DNA from: Terriglobus roseus
GTDB taxonomy: Bacteria > Acidobacteriota > Terriglobia > Terriglobales > Acidobacteriaceae
Length of the DNA: 64,000 nucleotides
Reading direction: 5' to 3'
NCBI RefSeq assembly: GCF_900102185.1
Contig: NZ_LT629690.1
Span: 2,232,001-2,296,000 of the forward strand
The notes under the pieces are model-generated. The model was not told the DNA's origin. It saw only the letters and a program-made list of their open reading frames with translations, and did not search any database. Below, in pieces: positions 26,239 to 36,291 of this stretch; within the stretch, counting starts at the first letter, position 1; each line of letters starts with the position of its first letter. The position numbers were made by a program, and so were the translations under genes.

Positions 26239-28806
26239 ATGCTTACAGACCTGCGCGACGCCCTACGCCAGCTTCGGAAGGCTCCAGGATTTACCGCCAC
26301 TGCAATTTTGACCCTTGCCTTGGGCATCGGAGCCACAACGGCGATATTTACGCTTGTTCATCAGGTCATGCTCAAGTCGCTTCCGGTCACTAAACCGGAA
26401 GAGCTTTGGCGTGTGGGCGACAAAATCCGTTGCTGCAACTGGGGCGGCTACACGCAGGGCAACGATAACAACTTCTCGCTCTTTTCCTGGGAAGCATATA
26501 ACTACTTCCGCAATCACAGCCCCGAGTTCACTGATCTTGCAGCATTGCAGGCGGGCAATGCTCCGCTTGGTGTCCGTCGCGCAGGGTCCCATGCACCCGT
26601 TGACACTCACAACGGACAGTACGTTTCTGGGAACTTCTTCCGGACATTCGGCGTGCAGCCCTGGGTTGGCCGACTCTTGTCTGACGCTGACGATAAGGAA
26701 GGCGCGCCCTTCGTTGCTGTGATGAGCCACCGTGTGTGGCAGCAAAAGTATGGTGCTGATCCCTCTGTCGTTGGTTCCAGCTTCCAGATCAATGGCTACG
26801 CGTTCACCATCATTGGTGTTGCTCCTCCAGGGTTTTATGGTGCGAAGCTCTCTGGCTGGGGCATGCCTGATTTTTGGCTCCCCATTGCGTCAGAACAGGC
26901 GCTTCCCGGAACTCAGGCGCGCATGAAGAAATCTCGCGCTGCCTATCTGGATATCATCGGCCGCGTTAAGCCCGGTACCGATCCACAGAAGCTGGAAGCC
27001 AGACTCCGCGTCGAATTGCATGACTGGCTTGGTAGCCATGTCCCCGAGATGGAACCGGGCGAGCTGCAGCTTTGGCAGAAGCAGACCCTTCATCTCATCC
27101 CAGGCGGCGATGGCGTCACCGCCATGCGAGACGATTACAAGGATGGCCTCAAGCTTCTCTTTATCGCTGCCGCCTGCGTTCTCCTTGTGGCCTGTGGCAA
27201 CCTTGCCAATCTGATGCTGGCGCGCGGCTTGAAAGACCGTGGTCAAATTGCGATTCGTGTCGCCATGGGTGCCTCTCGTGCACGCCTCATTCGCAAGGCA
27301 CTCGTCGAGACGATCACACTCGCCGTTATCGGTGGGGCTTGCGGCATTGCAATCGCTATTTGGGGAACACGCCTCATCCTGTATCTCGCGATTCAGATTG
27401 GTGGCAAGGACAACTACGTTCCCATCAGCTCTACACCCTCCTGGACCGTCCTGCTCTTTACCCTTGGCATCTCTGTGTTCACTGGGGTCCTCTTCGGCGT
27501 TGGCCCTGCATGGATGACATCGCACGCTGATCCGGCCGAGGCGCTTCGTGGAGCCAATCGTTCCGTTGGCAGCAATCGCTCAATTACTCAGAAGGCGCTC
27601 GTCATCGGTCAGGTCATCATGTCCATCGTGCTGCTCTCATCAGCAGCTCTGCTTGGACGGAGCCTCAGCAACCTCAAGCATCAGGATTTCGGATTCGATC
27701 ATCATGGCCGTTACGTCGCCTGGATCAATCCCACCCTCTCCACACTCAAGCCGGAGCAGATGGAGCCGCTCTTCCGTCAGATCAACGACCGTCTCATGGC
27801 TATCCCCGGTGTCCGCGGCGTTGCATCTGCGACGTATGCACCGATGACCGGCGACAGTTGGAACGAAGGCATCCGCGTGCAGGGGCAGCCCGAGCCTGAT
27901 CCCAAGACAGATTCAAGCGCTGGTTGGGCTCGTATTACACCAACCTTCTTTGACACCATCGGCGCCAAGATCTCACTCGGACGTGCGTTTACAGAAGAAG
28001 ACACGGCTACCACTCGTCACGTTGCTGTCATTAACCAGGCTTTCGCCAACCGTTTCTTCAAAGGACAAAACCCAATCGGCCAGCACTTCGGCGAAGACCG
28101 GCTGAAATACTCCGGCACATTTGAGGTCATCGGCGTAGCACGCGATATCCGCTACATGACGTGGGGCTATAAAGATCCGGTCGGTCCCATGTTCTGGGTT
28201 CCTGAAGCGCAATCCGTGCAATACGACGATCCCAACTTCACCGACGGCGATCGCTGGTCGCACTACCTTTACAACATCGTCCTGTGGGCCCCGAACAATC
28301 CGCCTGCTCTTGAAGAACAGGTCCGCAAGGCTCTGGCAGGAGTCAACTCCGAACTCGTTCTCAACAACGTCAATCCCTACACTTCGGTAGTTGACGCGGA
28401 CTTCCAGCAACAGGACATGATCGCTACGCTCACCACCATCTTCGGTGTGCTTGGACTTCTCCTTGCCGCTGTTGGGCTATACGGTGTGATGACCTACATG
28501 GTCGAACAACGTACCAGCGAAATTGGCCTTCGCATGGCTGTGGGCGCTACGCGGGCTGATATGCTTCGCATGGTTCTGCGCAGTTCGTTCTGGCAGATTG
28601 CCATAGGCCTTGGCATCGGCATCCCGCTCGCAATCCTTGCTGGAAAGCTTCTCAAGGATCAGCTCTTCCACGTTCAGCCGTGGGATCCCGTCATGCTTAT
28701 TGGATCGGCTCTCCTACTCGCATTCGCAGCACTCATAGCCTCAGCGCTTCCGGCGCGCCGCGCGGCCAGCATTGAGCCTATGATTGCTCTCCGCAACGAA
28801 GGCTAA
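26239..28806 (+). CDS. MacB/FtsX-type permease of the acidobacterial orphan (ADOP) family
   Basis: An 855-residue inner-membrane protein with two copies of the MacB-periplasmic/FtsX unit. It starts with the family signature LRDALRQLRKAPGFTATAILTLALGIGATTAIF (helix 1), a large extracytoplasmic domain to about residue 285, three helices (about 290-430), a second periplasmic domain (about 470-725), then helices ending in ALIASALPARRAASIEP. The two halves each carry the RTSEIGLRMAVGA-like coupling segment (QIAIRVAMGA and EIGLRMAVGA). No ATPase gene is adjacent, as is usual for this family. The ATG at 26239 follows GAGGA and fits the signature; the frame is open 50 codons upstream. The substrate is unknown. 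The usual PadR-type regulator gene is not next to it. Confidence 0.9.
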   Translation: MLTDLRDALRQLRKAPGFTATAILTLALGIGATTAIFTLVHQVMLKSLPVTKPEELWRVGDKIRCCNWGGYTQGNDNNFSLFSWEAYNYFRNHSPEFTDLAALQAGNAPLGVRRAGSHAPVDTHNGQYVSGNFFRTFGVQPWVGRLLSDADDKEGAPFVAVMSHRVWQQKYGADPSVVGSSFQINGYAFTIIGVAPPGFYGAKLSGWGMPDFWLPIASEQALPGTQARMKKSRAAYLDIIGRVKPGTDPQKLEARLRVELHDWLGSHVPEMEPGELQLWQKQTLHLIPGGDGVTAMRDDYKDGLKLLFIAAACVLLVACGNLANLMLARGLKDRGQIAIRVAMGASRARLIRKALVETITLAVIGGACGIAIAIWGTRLILYLAIQIGGKDNYVPISSTPSWTVLLFTLGISVFTGVLFGVGPAWMTSHADPAEALRGANRSVGSNRSITQKALVIGQVIMSIVLLSSAALLGRSLSNLKHQDFGFDHHGRYVAWINPTLSTLKPEQMEPLFRQINDRLMAIPGVRGVASATYAPMTGDSWNEGIRVQGQPEPDPKTDSSAGWARITPTFFDTIGAKISLGRAFTEEDTATTRHVAVINQAFANRFFKGQNPIGQHFGEDRLKYSGTFEVIGVARDIRYMTWGYKDPVGPMFWVPEAQSVQYDDPNFTDGDRWSHYLYNIVLWAPNNPPALEEQVRKALAGVNSELVLNNVNPYTSVVDADFQQQDMIATLTTIFGVLGLLLAAVGLYGVMTYMVEQRTSEIGLRMAVGATRADMLRMVLRSSFWQIAIGLGIGIPLAILAGKLLKDQLFHVQPWDPVMLIGSALLLAFAALIASALPARRAASIEPMIALRNEG

Positions 28807-28852
28807 CCTCGTTCGGAGGTACGAGACAAACAATCGATGAAGCGTGAGAATC

Positions 28853-29665
28853 TTATTGGGTTGAGGGCAACTGGCTCTCAACCATCACGCTTTGCTTCCG
28901 TTCGATGGTCCATACATGATTTGGCTTTGCCATATCCCAATCGAACGCCTGTCCTTGGGTGGGAAGACCGATCGTGCGTAGATATTCAAGCCGCGCACCT
29001 GCTTCCGGCAGACGGAGTACATACATCTCCGGCAGGTCATGTCCGGTGACGTAAAGCAGACCGTCATGGCCCCAGCGACCGCCTGATGCGCTCATGTGGC
29101 CGAACTTCTCCAGGACATTCAACGGGAACAACCACGCTCCCTGCTGGACAAACTGTGCGTTGTATTTCACAAGTGTAGTGAAGGTGTGGTTCCGCGTGAG
29201 ATCACCACCCTTGTTGTCGTAATTCGCGAAACAGGCCCACCACGCGCCGTCATGCCAGTCGATCCACGTAAGCGAACCCTGCGTGGGACCGAAGCTGTGG
29301 CTACGAACATGCTTCATGGTTGCACTGTTGAAAAACTCAACTGAACTGATCTGCGGTACGTTCGGAAAGTTAGACATCGCGCATACCAGTTCACCCATCA
29401 CCACAGAACAGCTATTCATGTGGATGAAAACCTTAGGATCGCCTTCGAATAACCCCACGCGCTTGCCTGTGGCTTTGTCGTACTTGCCGATCTTCGCGTC
29501 TTCAATCGCATAGACAAAACGGGCGTCGGTTGCGACGCCCTGGTTTGCCTCGGCGGCGGGGATGCGCCGCAGCTCTTTCGCTGCGGCGACATCCTGTGCC
29601 GGTGTGGTGATGGTTATGAGTGCTGCAAAGCTCAACGCCAGTGCACTCATTGTTTGCAGCTTCAT
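28853..29665 (-). CDS. Small secreted protein, beta-propeller-like, coupled to the TonB receptor
   Basis: A 270-residue exported protein of no family I can name. The signal peptide is KLQTMSALALSFAALITITTPAQ. The rest has repeated short beta-strand stretches around Trp and Tyr (FVYAIEDAKIGKYDKATGKRVG, YVLRLPEAGARLEYLRTIG), as in WD40/YncE-like propellers, though too short for a full seven-blade ring. Its ATG shares one base with the TAA stop of the TonB receptor gene (TAATG), so it is translationally coupled to it. Context therefore suggests a periplasmic or surface partner of the receptor, for instance in ligand capture. That role is an inference only. Confidence 0.75.
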   Translation of the reverse strand: MKLQTMSALALSFAALITITTPAQDVAAAKELRRIPAAEANQGVATDARFVYAIEDAKIGKYDKATGKRVGLFEGDPKVFIHMNSCSVVMGELVCAMSNFPNVPQISSVEFFNSATMKHVRSHSFGPTQGSLTWIDWHDGAWWACFANYDNKGGDLTRNHTFTTLVKYNAQFVQQGAWLFPLNVLEKFGHMSASGGRWGHDGLLYVTGHDLPEMYVLRLPEAGARLEYLRTIGLPTQGQAFDWDMAKPNHVWTIERKQSVMVESQLPSTQ

Positions 29666-32600
29666 TAGTAGTTCACCTTCAGACCGAATTGAAGAATGCG
29701 TGACGGGAAGGTTCCGGAGAGCGTTCCGCCCGTAGTTCCCACTCCACCCACAGTACCGCTGATGCTGGAGTTTGTGGGCGAAACGAAGTTCGTATGGTTA
29801 AACAGGTTATAAGCCTCTGCTCGGAACTGCACCTTGATGCCGCTTTCACGTGCACCAAAGGTCTTATTCAAAGCAAGATCCGTGTTGTAGTACGACGGCC
29901 CAAGGCCGGGATTGCGGCTCATGTTCCCGAAAGGACTTGGGGTTGCCGCGACGGTGTTCGGAATCTGCACTGCTGCAGGGTTGATCCACTGACGGTTGGT
30001 GCCAACGCGTGAGTTAATCACGAGCGGAACACCGGCGTTTCGGTTAGGACGATACTGGTTCGCGCCGCGATTGGTAGCGCTGAGGCCCGGTGACACCTGG
30101 TATGCACTGGGTGGCGTGTAGACGATGTTGAACGGAGTGCCCGAAGCAAACTGGTTGATGGTGCTAAGCTGCCATCCACCAATCACCTGATTCAACAGCC
30201 ATCCGCTGTGGCGGAAGAATGCCTTGTCATAACCGAACGGCAACTCGTACACAAGACTCAGTGAGTCAATGACGGGCTGGTTGTAGTCAGACTGCGCATA
30301 CTCTCCGCCAGGATTGTTAGCGTCCTGCGGTGAAGGTCCGTTGCTGTCCTGCGATGCGCTGTCGTTGTCCATACTCTTCCCCCACGTGAAGGAGTTGAGC
30401 AGGGTCAGGCCAGCAACAAAGCGTTGCTCGTAACGCAACTGCAGCGAGTTGTAATTACCCATGCCAGCATTGCGCGGATTGGTGATTTCGCTCCACGTCG
30501 GAATCGGACGAGCAAAGTTCTTGGAAGGATCTTTCTGGTTAAGGTTGCTGATCGTTTCCAGCTTGCGGCCCTGATTGCCCACATAGGCAACTTCCACGAG
30601 CGTGTTCTTCATCAATTCACGCTGTACGGACAGGTAGTAGCTATGCGCATAACCATCGCGTCGGTTGGGATCGATCGAGATGACCGTTGTCTTGAGCGGG
30701 TCAAAGGTTTCCGTCAGACCTGCGGGATAGCCATCCTGGGTCCTGCGGAATCCTGCAGTGGTAGGAGTTTGGGTAACCGCGACGCTGATGGACTGTGGCG
30801 CGTTGATGGCAAGCAGATCGCCGGGACCGGCACGAGTGTAGTGAATATAACCGACACCGTAACCACCACGCAGTGACGTCTTCGGATCAATGGCGTATGC
30901 AAATCCAACACGCGGTGCAAAGTCATTCAGGTCAGGGTTGATGAGAGTTTTGTCATACACGCCCCCACTGTTCTTCGCGGACAACATGGTTGCGGTCTTG
31001 GGATCGAAATTCGTAACCGTGTTGCCGAGGTTGTAATACGGCGAACCATACTCCCAACGCAAACCGATGTTGAGCGTCAGCTTGGGGTTGACCTTCCAGT
31101 CGTCCTGACCGTAGATGGCATGCTGATTCTGGCGCAGGTGCGCCACGAAGTAACTGGCAAGCGCATAACCACTAGGTGCGCCGAAGAGAAAGTCCGCCCA
31201 GTAAGTATCGGTAGCAGCCGCTGTGCTGGAGCAACCTGTAACCACTTTTTGGCACTTACTGAAACCACCGGCGAAGGTATAGCTGCCGCCAAGAGGATCG
31301 GTGTTCTGCACCGACATCCAGATACGCTCAAACTCATAGCCAAACTTCAGAGAGTGCTTACCGCGCACCCACGAATAGTTGACCTTGGGATCAAGCAATG
31401 CAGGATTCTGCCACTGCGGGTTGGTCGACTGACGACCAAGTGCCGAGAAGCCACCTGAGATCGAAGTTGTTGGAAGACCACCCGCAACTGCTGGGTTAGA
31501 AGGTAGACCGGGGATGGAGAAGTCTGTATTGCCGATGGAGAGTGAAGCCTTACCAGCCTTCGTGCGCGACAATGCAAGACGCACGTCCAGAATCTGATTG
31601 TTGTTGATGATGTGTGTGTAACCAAGGAGCGCCTGCTGATCCTTGATGCGCTGCACACCGTTCGATCCACCATCAAGAGGCAAAGGCAGCGTCGGAAAGT
31701 TCACTCCGTTTTCCTTACGGTCACTTAACCGCAGGAAGAGCGCATCCTTCTTCGTTGCCTGCCAGTCGAGGCGCAGGCTTCCCTTGTCAGAGTTATCTGT
31801 GAAGCGCGAGCTGCCGCGATAGTCATTCGACAACGTCGTGACTGTTGATGCAATTGGTGTCAGCGTATTCAGATAGCCAATCACCTGCTTCGCGATCGGT
31901 GAAATGTTTGGAGATGCTAGGACAGAGGTTCCGTGTGAGTAGATGGTTCCGTTGTATGGATCCTGCACGTCCACGCTGAGGATGCCGGCGCGCTGGTTAT
32001 ACAGCGGTAGGCTGGCAAACGCCACGGGCTGCACCACCTGACGGAAGCCTTCGTAGTCCACAAAGTAGAACAACTTGTCCTTGAGGATGGGGCCGCCAAA
32101 GTTCACACCGAACTGATTGCGATTGAACTGTGGCTTCACACCGCCCGTCGGTGCGAAGTAGCCGATGGCATTCAAGTTGGTGTTACGGATGAACTCATAG
32201 ATGGTGGCATGGAAGGCATTGGTGCCGCCACGTGTTGCCACGTTTACGGTTGCACCGGGACCGCGACCATACTCGGCATTCATGCTGTTCGTGATGACAC
32301 TGAACTGCGCAACAGAGTCTGGTGGAGGCGTGATGATCTGGTTATCGAATCCCTGGTTGCTGGCTCCGTACGCGTTGTTATCCACGCCATCCAACAGGAA
32401 GTTGTTGAACATGGAGCGCTGGCCGTTCACGCTGAACGAACCCGACCTCACCAGGCTGGCCGTGTTCGCACGCGGTGCAGCGTCTGTGGTGGGACGCACA
32501 CCGGAAACGAGTGCCAACAAGTCTGCATAGTTACGCGTCACCAGAGGCAGTGCGGCCGACTGATAGTTCGAAACCCCCTGCGAACGCTGAGCGGTTTCGG

Positions 32601-33006
32601 TTTCTACCTGGATAGCGACGTCGCTGACTTCGACGGTCGTATCCACACCGCCTGCTTTCAACGTGAGGTCAAGCTTTTGACGACCGCCCACCTGTACCGT
32701 GATGTTGTCTGCAATAGCTTTCGAGAAACCAGAAGACACGGCTTCCACGTGATAGCGACCGGCTTTCAACGCGGGCACTTCGTAGTGACCGGAAGCGTCG
32801 GCCTTGGTCGTCACAGAGACACCGGTATCAATGTTCGTGACAGTGACGGATGCCTGTGGGATCGTAGCGCCAGATGCGTCTGCGACTGTGCCCACGAAGC
32901 TTCCGCTGTCGAACTGGGCCATCGCCCGTGGTGTACCGGCGAATACCAGCATCAGGATCAACAGCGTGAGCGCCGTGATCCGTGAAAACAGGTTTTCTGG
33001 TTTCAT
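29665..33006 (-). CDS. TonB-dependent receptor, Oar-like, with carboxypeptidase-regulatory domain
   Basis: A 1113-residue outer-membrane receptor. After a signal peptide (LTLLILMLVFAGTPRAMAQ) comes a carboxypeptidase-like regulatory domain (SFVGTVADASGATIPQASVTVTN), then a plug (about residues 115-235, with LLDGVDNNAYG) and a long beta barrel ending in FGLKVNY, whose last aromatic residue fits BAM recognition. This is the Oar-type architecture common in Acidobacteria. The ATG at 33006 is chosen because GAGGAAGG lies 3 bases upstream; the ATG at 33024 has none. It lies 75 bases after a secreted phosphodiesterase gene and is coupled to a small secreted protein, so the three form one unit. The ligand is unknown. 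Confidence 0.92.
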   Translation of the reverse strand: MKPENLFSRITALTLLILMLVFAGTPRAMAQFDSGSFVGTVADASGATIPQASVTVTNIDTGVSVTTKADASGHYEVPALKAGRYHVEAVSSGFSKAIADNITVQVGGRQKLDLTLKAGGVDTTVEVSDVAIQVETETAQRSQGVSNYQSAALPLVTRNYADLLALVSGVRPTTDAAPRANTASLVRSGSFSVNGQRSMFNNFLLDGVDNNAYGASNQGFDNQIITPPPDSVAQFSVITNSMNAEYGRGPGATVNVATRGGTNAFHATIYEFIRNTNLNAIGYFAPTGGVKPQFNRNQFGVNFGGPILKDKLFYFVDYEGFRQVVQPVAFASLPLYNQRAGILSVDVQDPYNGTIYSHGTSVLASPNISPIAKQVIGYLNTLTPIASTVTTLSNDYRGSSRFTDNSDKGSLRLDWQATKKDALFLRLSDRKENGVNFPTLPLPLDGGSNGVQRIKDQQALLGYTHIINNNQILDVRLALSRTKAGKASLSIGNTDFSIPGLPSNPAVAGGLPTTSISGGFSALGRQSTNPQWQNPALLDPKVNYSWVRGKHSLKFGYEFERIWMSVQNTDPLGGSYTFAGGFSKCQKVVTGCSSTAAATDTYWADFLFGAPSGYALASYFVAHLRQNQHAIYGQDDWKVNPKLTLNIGLRWEYGSPYYNLGNTVTNFDPKTATMLSAKNSGGVYDKTLINPDLNDFAPRVGFAYAIDPKTSLRGGYGVGYIHYTRAGPGDLLAINAPQSISVAVTQTPTTAGFRRTQDGYPAGLTETFDPLKTTVISIDPNRRDGYAHSYYLSVQRELMKNTLVEVAYVGNQGRKLETISNLNQKDPSKNFARPIPTWSEITNPRNAGMGNYNSLQLRYEQRFVAGLTLLNSFTWGKSMDNDSASQDSNGPSPQDANNPGGEYAQSDYNQPVIDSLSLVYELPFGYDKAFFRHSGWLLNQVIGGWQLSTINQFASGTPFNIVYTPPSAYQVSPGLSATNRGANQYRPNRNAGVPLVINSRVGTNRQWINPAAVQIPNTVAATPSPFGNMSRNPGLGPSYYNTDLALNKTFGARESGIKVQFRAEAYNLFNHTNFVSPTNSSISGTVGGVGTTGGTLSGTFPSRILQFGLKVNY

Positions 33007-33081
33007 TACCTTCCTCGGTTTCATGGTTGTTTGCGATCGGGTTGAGTTGAAGGGATAGCTTGATGGTTGGGGAGGCAAGCG

Positions 33082-34629
33082 TTATCGTTCGCCGTCATCG
33101 ACGTACTCCTTCCCCAAATAGGTGGTGGTGTTCAGATGGCGGCGGATCCCGAATCCCACCACGGTGTATTGGTGGTGAACGGGTGAGGCTGCGCGCGGAT
33201 TGTCGACCGCAAGGTTGCGGCCATCCAACGAGTTCGCATGCCAATCAAGTAGCGCAGCCATCGTGATGGCGAGATCGATATTCCCCGAAGGCGCATGCAC
33301 TACACGAGCGACCGAGAAGTCCGGCCCCATGCAGATGAGCGGAATGTGTTCCATCCACGGATTCAATCCGCCATGCGTTGCAGCGCTGTCGCTCGGCCCA
33401 TCGGTGTCACGCAACACGGGCACACTGCCCGGTTCGCCGAACGCACTCTTCTCCCCCGTGGGACGCATGCTTACGACAAGGTCCGGGCCATCATGCGTGC
33501 AGAGATGTACCTTCTCAAGGGCGAAGGTTCCAGCAACACTTCCCTTCACCGCGTCGGCTTTGCATCCCTTACCCGGTAAGGATCGCGTAAAGAGAAGCTG
33601 TACATCCTGCCTGCTTCCGAGCGCTTCCGACAAGGCAGTCAGCTTTTTCCGAAAATCTGCTGCGCTATGAGGATGGATGTAGAACGAAGATGTTGGCCCA
33701 TCGTTGAGCGCGGTCACTTCATCCGTTTGCAGACCAGCCGCGCGATAGATTGGCCGCAGGTCGACACTGGCAGCGATATCTCCGAAGCCATGGTCCGCAG
33801 TGATGAGGATGTCCGTGTCAGCGAGTTCTCCTCGCTCACGTAACGTCGCGATCAGCTTCCCCACTTCAGCATCGACCGCCGCAATCGCTGCCAAAGCCTG
33901 AGGAGATCCCACACCATACTTGTGTTGCGAAGTGTCCGGCTCCGTCATCCAGTCGATGACCAGGTCATGGGGCAACTCCGGCAATACATACTCACGCAGC
34001 ACCTTCTGCGCCCACAGGACAGAGGTCAGACCCTCATGCGCTGCCTGAACACCAAAGCGCTGACGGATGGCCTGATCAACGTTTTCGGGATAGGCGACTC
34101 TCTTCCCACCATCCAGTCCGGCATTGATCAGCGTTCCAGTGCCATGACGCGCTTCTGGAGCCAGCAACGTTGCCGCTCCTGATGATCCAGAGGTGATGAC
34201 CACAAAGTGTTTGCCCATGGCGGTCATCGTCTCGCTGATCGATGGTCTGGCAAGGATGCGGTCGTTATGCGTGGCTGCACGCAGGACAAGGTTGCGTTCC
34301 TCGCCCGTTGTCAACGGTGTCGCTGACTCGTTCGGCATGTAGAGCAGGTTCGACAGAATGTCGTGCTGGTTCGGCCACGTTCCCGTAGAGATGGTGGACG
34401 CATTCACCCGAGTCACCGTGGGGAAAACAGAATGATGCGCATCGAAGACGGCGGAAGACTTTTGCAGCGCATACAGGTTCGGCATCTTCGCGGCAGTGAT
34501 CTGGTCTGGACGTAGACCGTCAATCAGGATCAGCATCACCCGACGATGCGTTTGCTCAGCTTGCGCAACGCACCAGCAAAGCATCATCGCAAGGAATACG
34601 GCGCAGCGTTGTCTCCGTTTGGTTTTCAT
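33082..34629 (-). CDS. Secreted type I phosphodiesterase/nucleotide pyrophosphatase (alkaline phosphatase superfamily)
   Basis: A 515-residue exported metalloenzyme. The signal peptide is RRQRCAVFLAMMLCWCVAQA. The first metal aspartate lies in LILIDGLRPDQI, the Thr nucleophile lies in FPTVTRVNAST, and the later metal ligands are DWMTEPDTSQHKYG and ITADHGFGDI. This motif order is that of the ENPP/NPP family. It should hydrolyse phosphodiesters or nucleotide pyrophosphates in the periplasm. It is the first gene of a unit with a TonB receptor and a small secreted protein, so it may process a phosphodiester ligand before or after uptake. No clear Shine-Dalgarno precedes the ATG. Confidence 0.88.
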   Translation of the reverse strand: MKTKRRQRCAVFLAMMLCWCVAQAEQTHRRVMLILIDGLRPDQITAAKMPNLYALQKSSAVFDAHHSVFPTVTRVNASTISTGTWPNQHDILSNLLYMPNESATPLTTGEERNLVLRAATHNDRILARPSISETMTAMGKHFVVITSGSSGAATLLAPEARHGTGTLINAGLDGGKRVAYPENVDQAIRQRFGVQAAHEGLTSVLWAQKVLREYVLPELPHDLVIDWMTEPDTSQHKYGVGSPQALAAIAAVDAEVGKLIATLRERGELADTDILITADHGFGDIAASVDLRPIYRAAGLQTDEVTALNDGPTSSFYIHPHSAADFRKKLTALSEALGSRQDVQLLFTRSLPGKGCKADAVKGSVAGTFALEKVHLCTHDGPDLVVSMRPTGEKSAFGEPGSVPVLRDTDGPSDSAATHGGLNPWMEHIPLICMGPDFSVARVVHAPSGNIDLAITMAALLDWHANSLDGRNLAVDNPRAASPVHHQYTVVGFGIRRHLNTTTYLGKEYVDDGER

Positions 34630-34841
34630 GGCTTGATAGGTCGGAGATTAGGCAGGAACATCCGTCGAACAAAAGCAATTTCGCCGCGACTTGACCGTTA
34701 AACGCCATAACTCATTCTTGTTTCAGCGCTTAATCTTCCATGTGCGCGTACGTTAAATCTGGTTTTTGGCTTGCAATTCACCAATGCGTAACAGTCCAAA
34801 GCCATCATGAACGAGCGAGGACTGTCGACTTGCTACAGGAA

Positions 34842-36171
34842 ATGCGACCTCTATCGGAAGGCACAGGCCCGATACACAAGGGGCCTGTGGTCCATCGCGA
34901 TCTGGTGCGACGCATCGTCCTTTCGTCCGCATTTGCCAAGTCGCCTCGCCTTTCGCACTTCCTTCGTTACATCTGCAACGAAGAAGAAGAAGGCAGACAG
35001 GACAGAATTAGCGAACAGAGCATCGGCATCGCCGTATTCGGACGGAGTCCTGATTACGACTCGAACGCAGACAGTATCGTTCGTTCGCATGCCAGCCGAT
35101 TGCGCCACCGTCTCCGTGAATACTTTGAAACCGAAGGCGTAAGCGAACCGATCGTCCTGACAATTCCAAAGGGGAGCTACATTCCGCGCTTCGAGCCACG
35201 AAATGCGGCACCGACTCTTCCAACAGAGCCAGAGCAAACGGCTCGATCACTTTCCGACCTTAATACGAGCGAAGAAACAGCAATTCAACTTATTTCTTCA
35301 GCCTCATCCGGAAGGGCCCGTTATCAAATGGAAGATCAGTTTTGCAATCGCCGCTGTAATTGCACTGACGTCGATCGCGATGCTCGCCTTACGTCCGAAG
35401 GAAATGCATAACCATGCTCCACACGTCTTCTGGAATGCATTTCTGAATCGCCAACATGGCCGCACGATGTTGGTTGAATCTGACAGTGGCCTGGTGATGT
35501 TGCAGCACTTTACCCGCCGTCCCGTGTCACTCGCTTCATACATCAGCGGCGAGTATCTGAATGATGTTTCGTCACCTGACGAAAAACCGGATACAGTTAC
35601 GCGCCTAAGTAGCAGGCGATACACGCCTGCCGTAGACGGTGCGATCTATGAAAAGATCTCGCATCACCTACCGGATGTGCAGGACAGCATAGATATTCGC
35701 TACGCTCGCGATCTCCGTCTGAACGATTTGAAGCAGGGCAATGCGATTCTGCTGGGTACGCATGAATCCAATCCATGGGTGGAGCTCTTCGAAAGTTCGA
35801 TGAACTTCACATTCCAGAACAATCTGGCAGCGGGCACCACTTCCATGGGGAACCGTCATCCTCAAGCAGGGGAACAGGCCATGTACCCCATGTTGAGCAA
35901 TGATCCGCTTCATACCGTGTACGGACTGGTCGCCTATCGTCCGAACCTGACTCGAACAGGCCACGTCCTCATTGTGGAAGGCGAGACCATGGCCGGCACT
36001 CAAACAGCTTCAGAATTTCTTCTGGACGACACTCACCTGTTGCCGTTTCTCAAATCCATCCAGAAAAAAGACGGCACCATCCCGCACTTCGAAGTTCTGA
36101 TCCGCTCAAGTAGCGTCGCCGGAGAAAGCGCGCAAATCGACCGCGTCGCCTACCGTGTGGACGCAGATTAA
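34842..36171 (+). pseudogene. Membrane-anchored regulator-like gene broken by a frameshift
   Basis: Two overlapping frames read as parts of one protein of about 440 residues. The first (to 35411) carries a domain common in Acidobacteria and related groups: LSHFLRYICNEEEEG, ISEQSIGIAVFGRSPDYD, DSIVRSHASRLRHRLREYFE and KGSYIPRF. It resembles a winged-helix output domain. The second frame (from before 35203 to 36171) continues with a membrane helix (ISFAIAAVIALTSIAMLAL) and a 240-residue domain I do not recognise. To join them, one base must be skipped somewhere between about 35190 and 35330. Either the gene is a pseudogene, the base is a sequencing error, or the two proteins are made separately. 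The start codon at 34842 is one of several options. Confidence 0.6.
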
Positions 36172-36291
36172 GACCGTCGATTCTCTACCGCGTTTATAGG
36201 TCATCACTTCGGCGCGCTCGTCGAGTATGATTCTCGAACCTGCAGTTCCACCTGTTGCGACGAGTCCTTCTTCGTCGAGTAGAGGAATGCG

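Noticed and set aside
32209-32985. 258-codon open frame opposite the TonB receptor
   Set aside because: Antisense shadow of the conserved plug and N-terminal domain.
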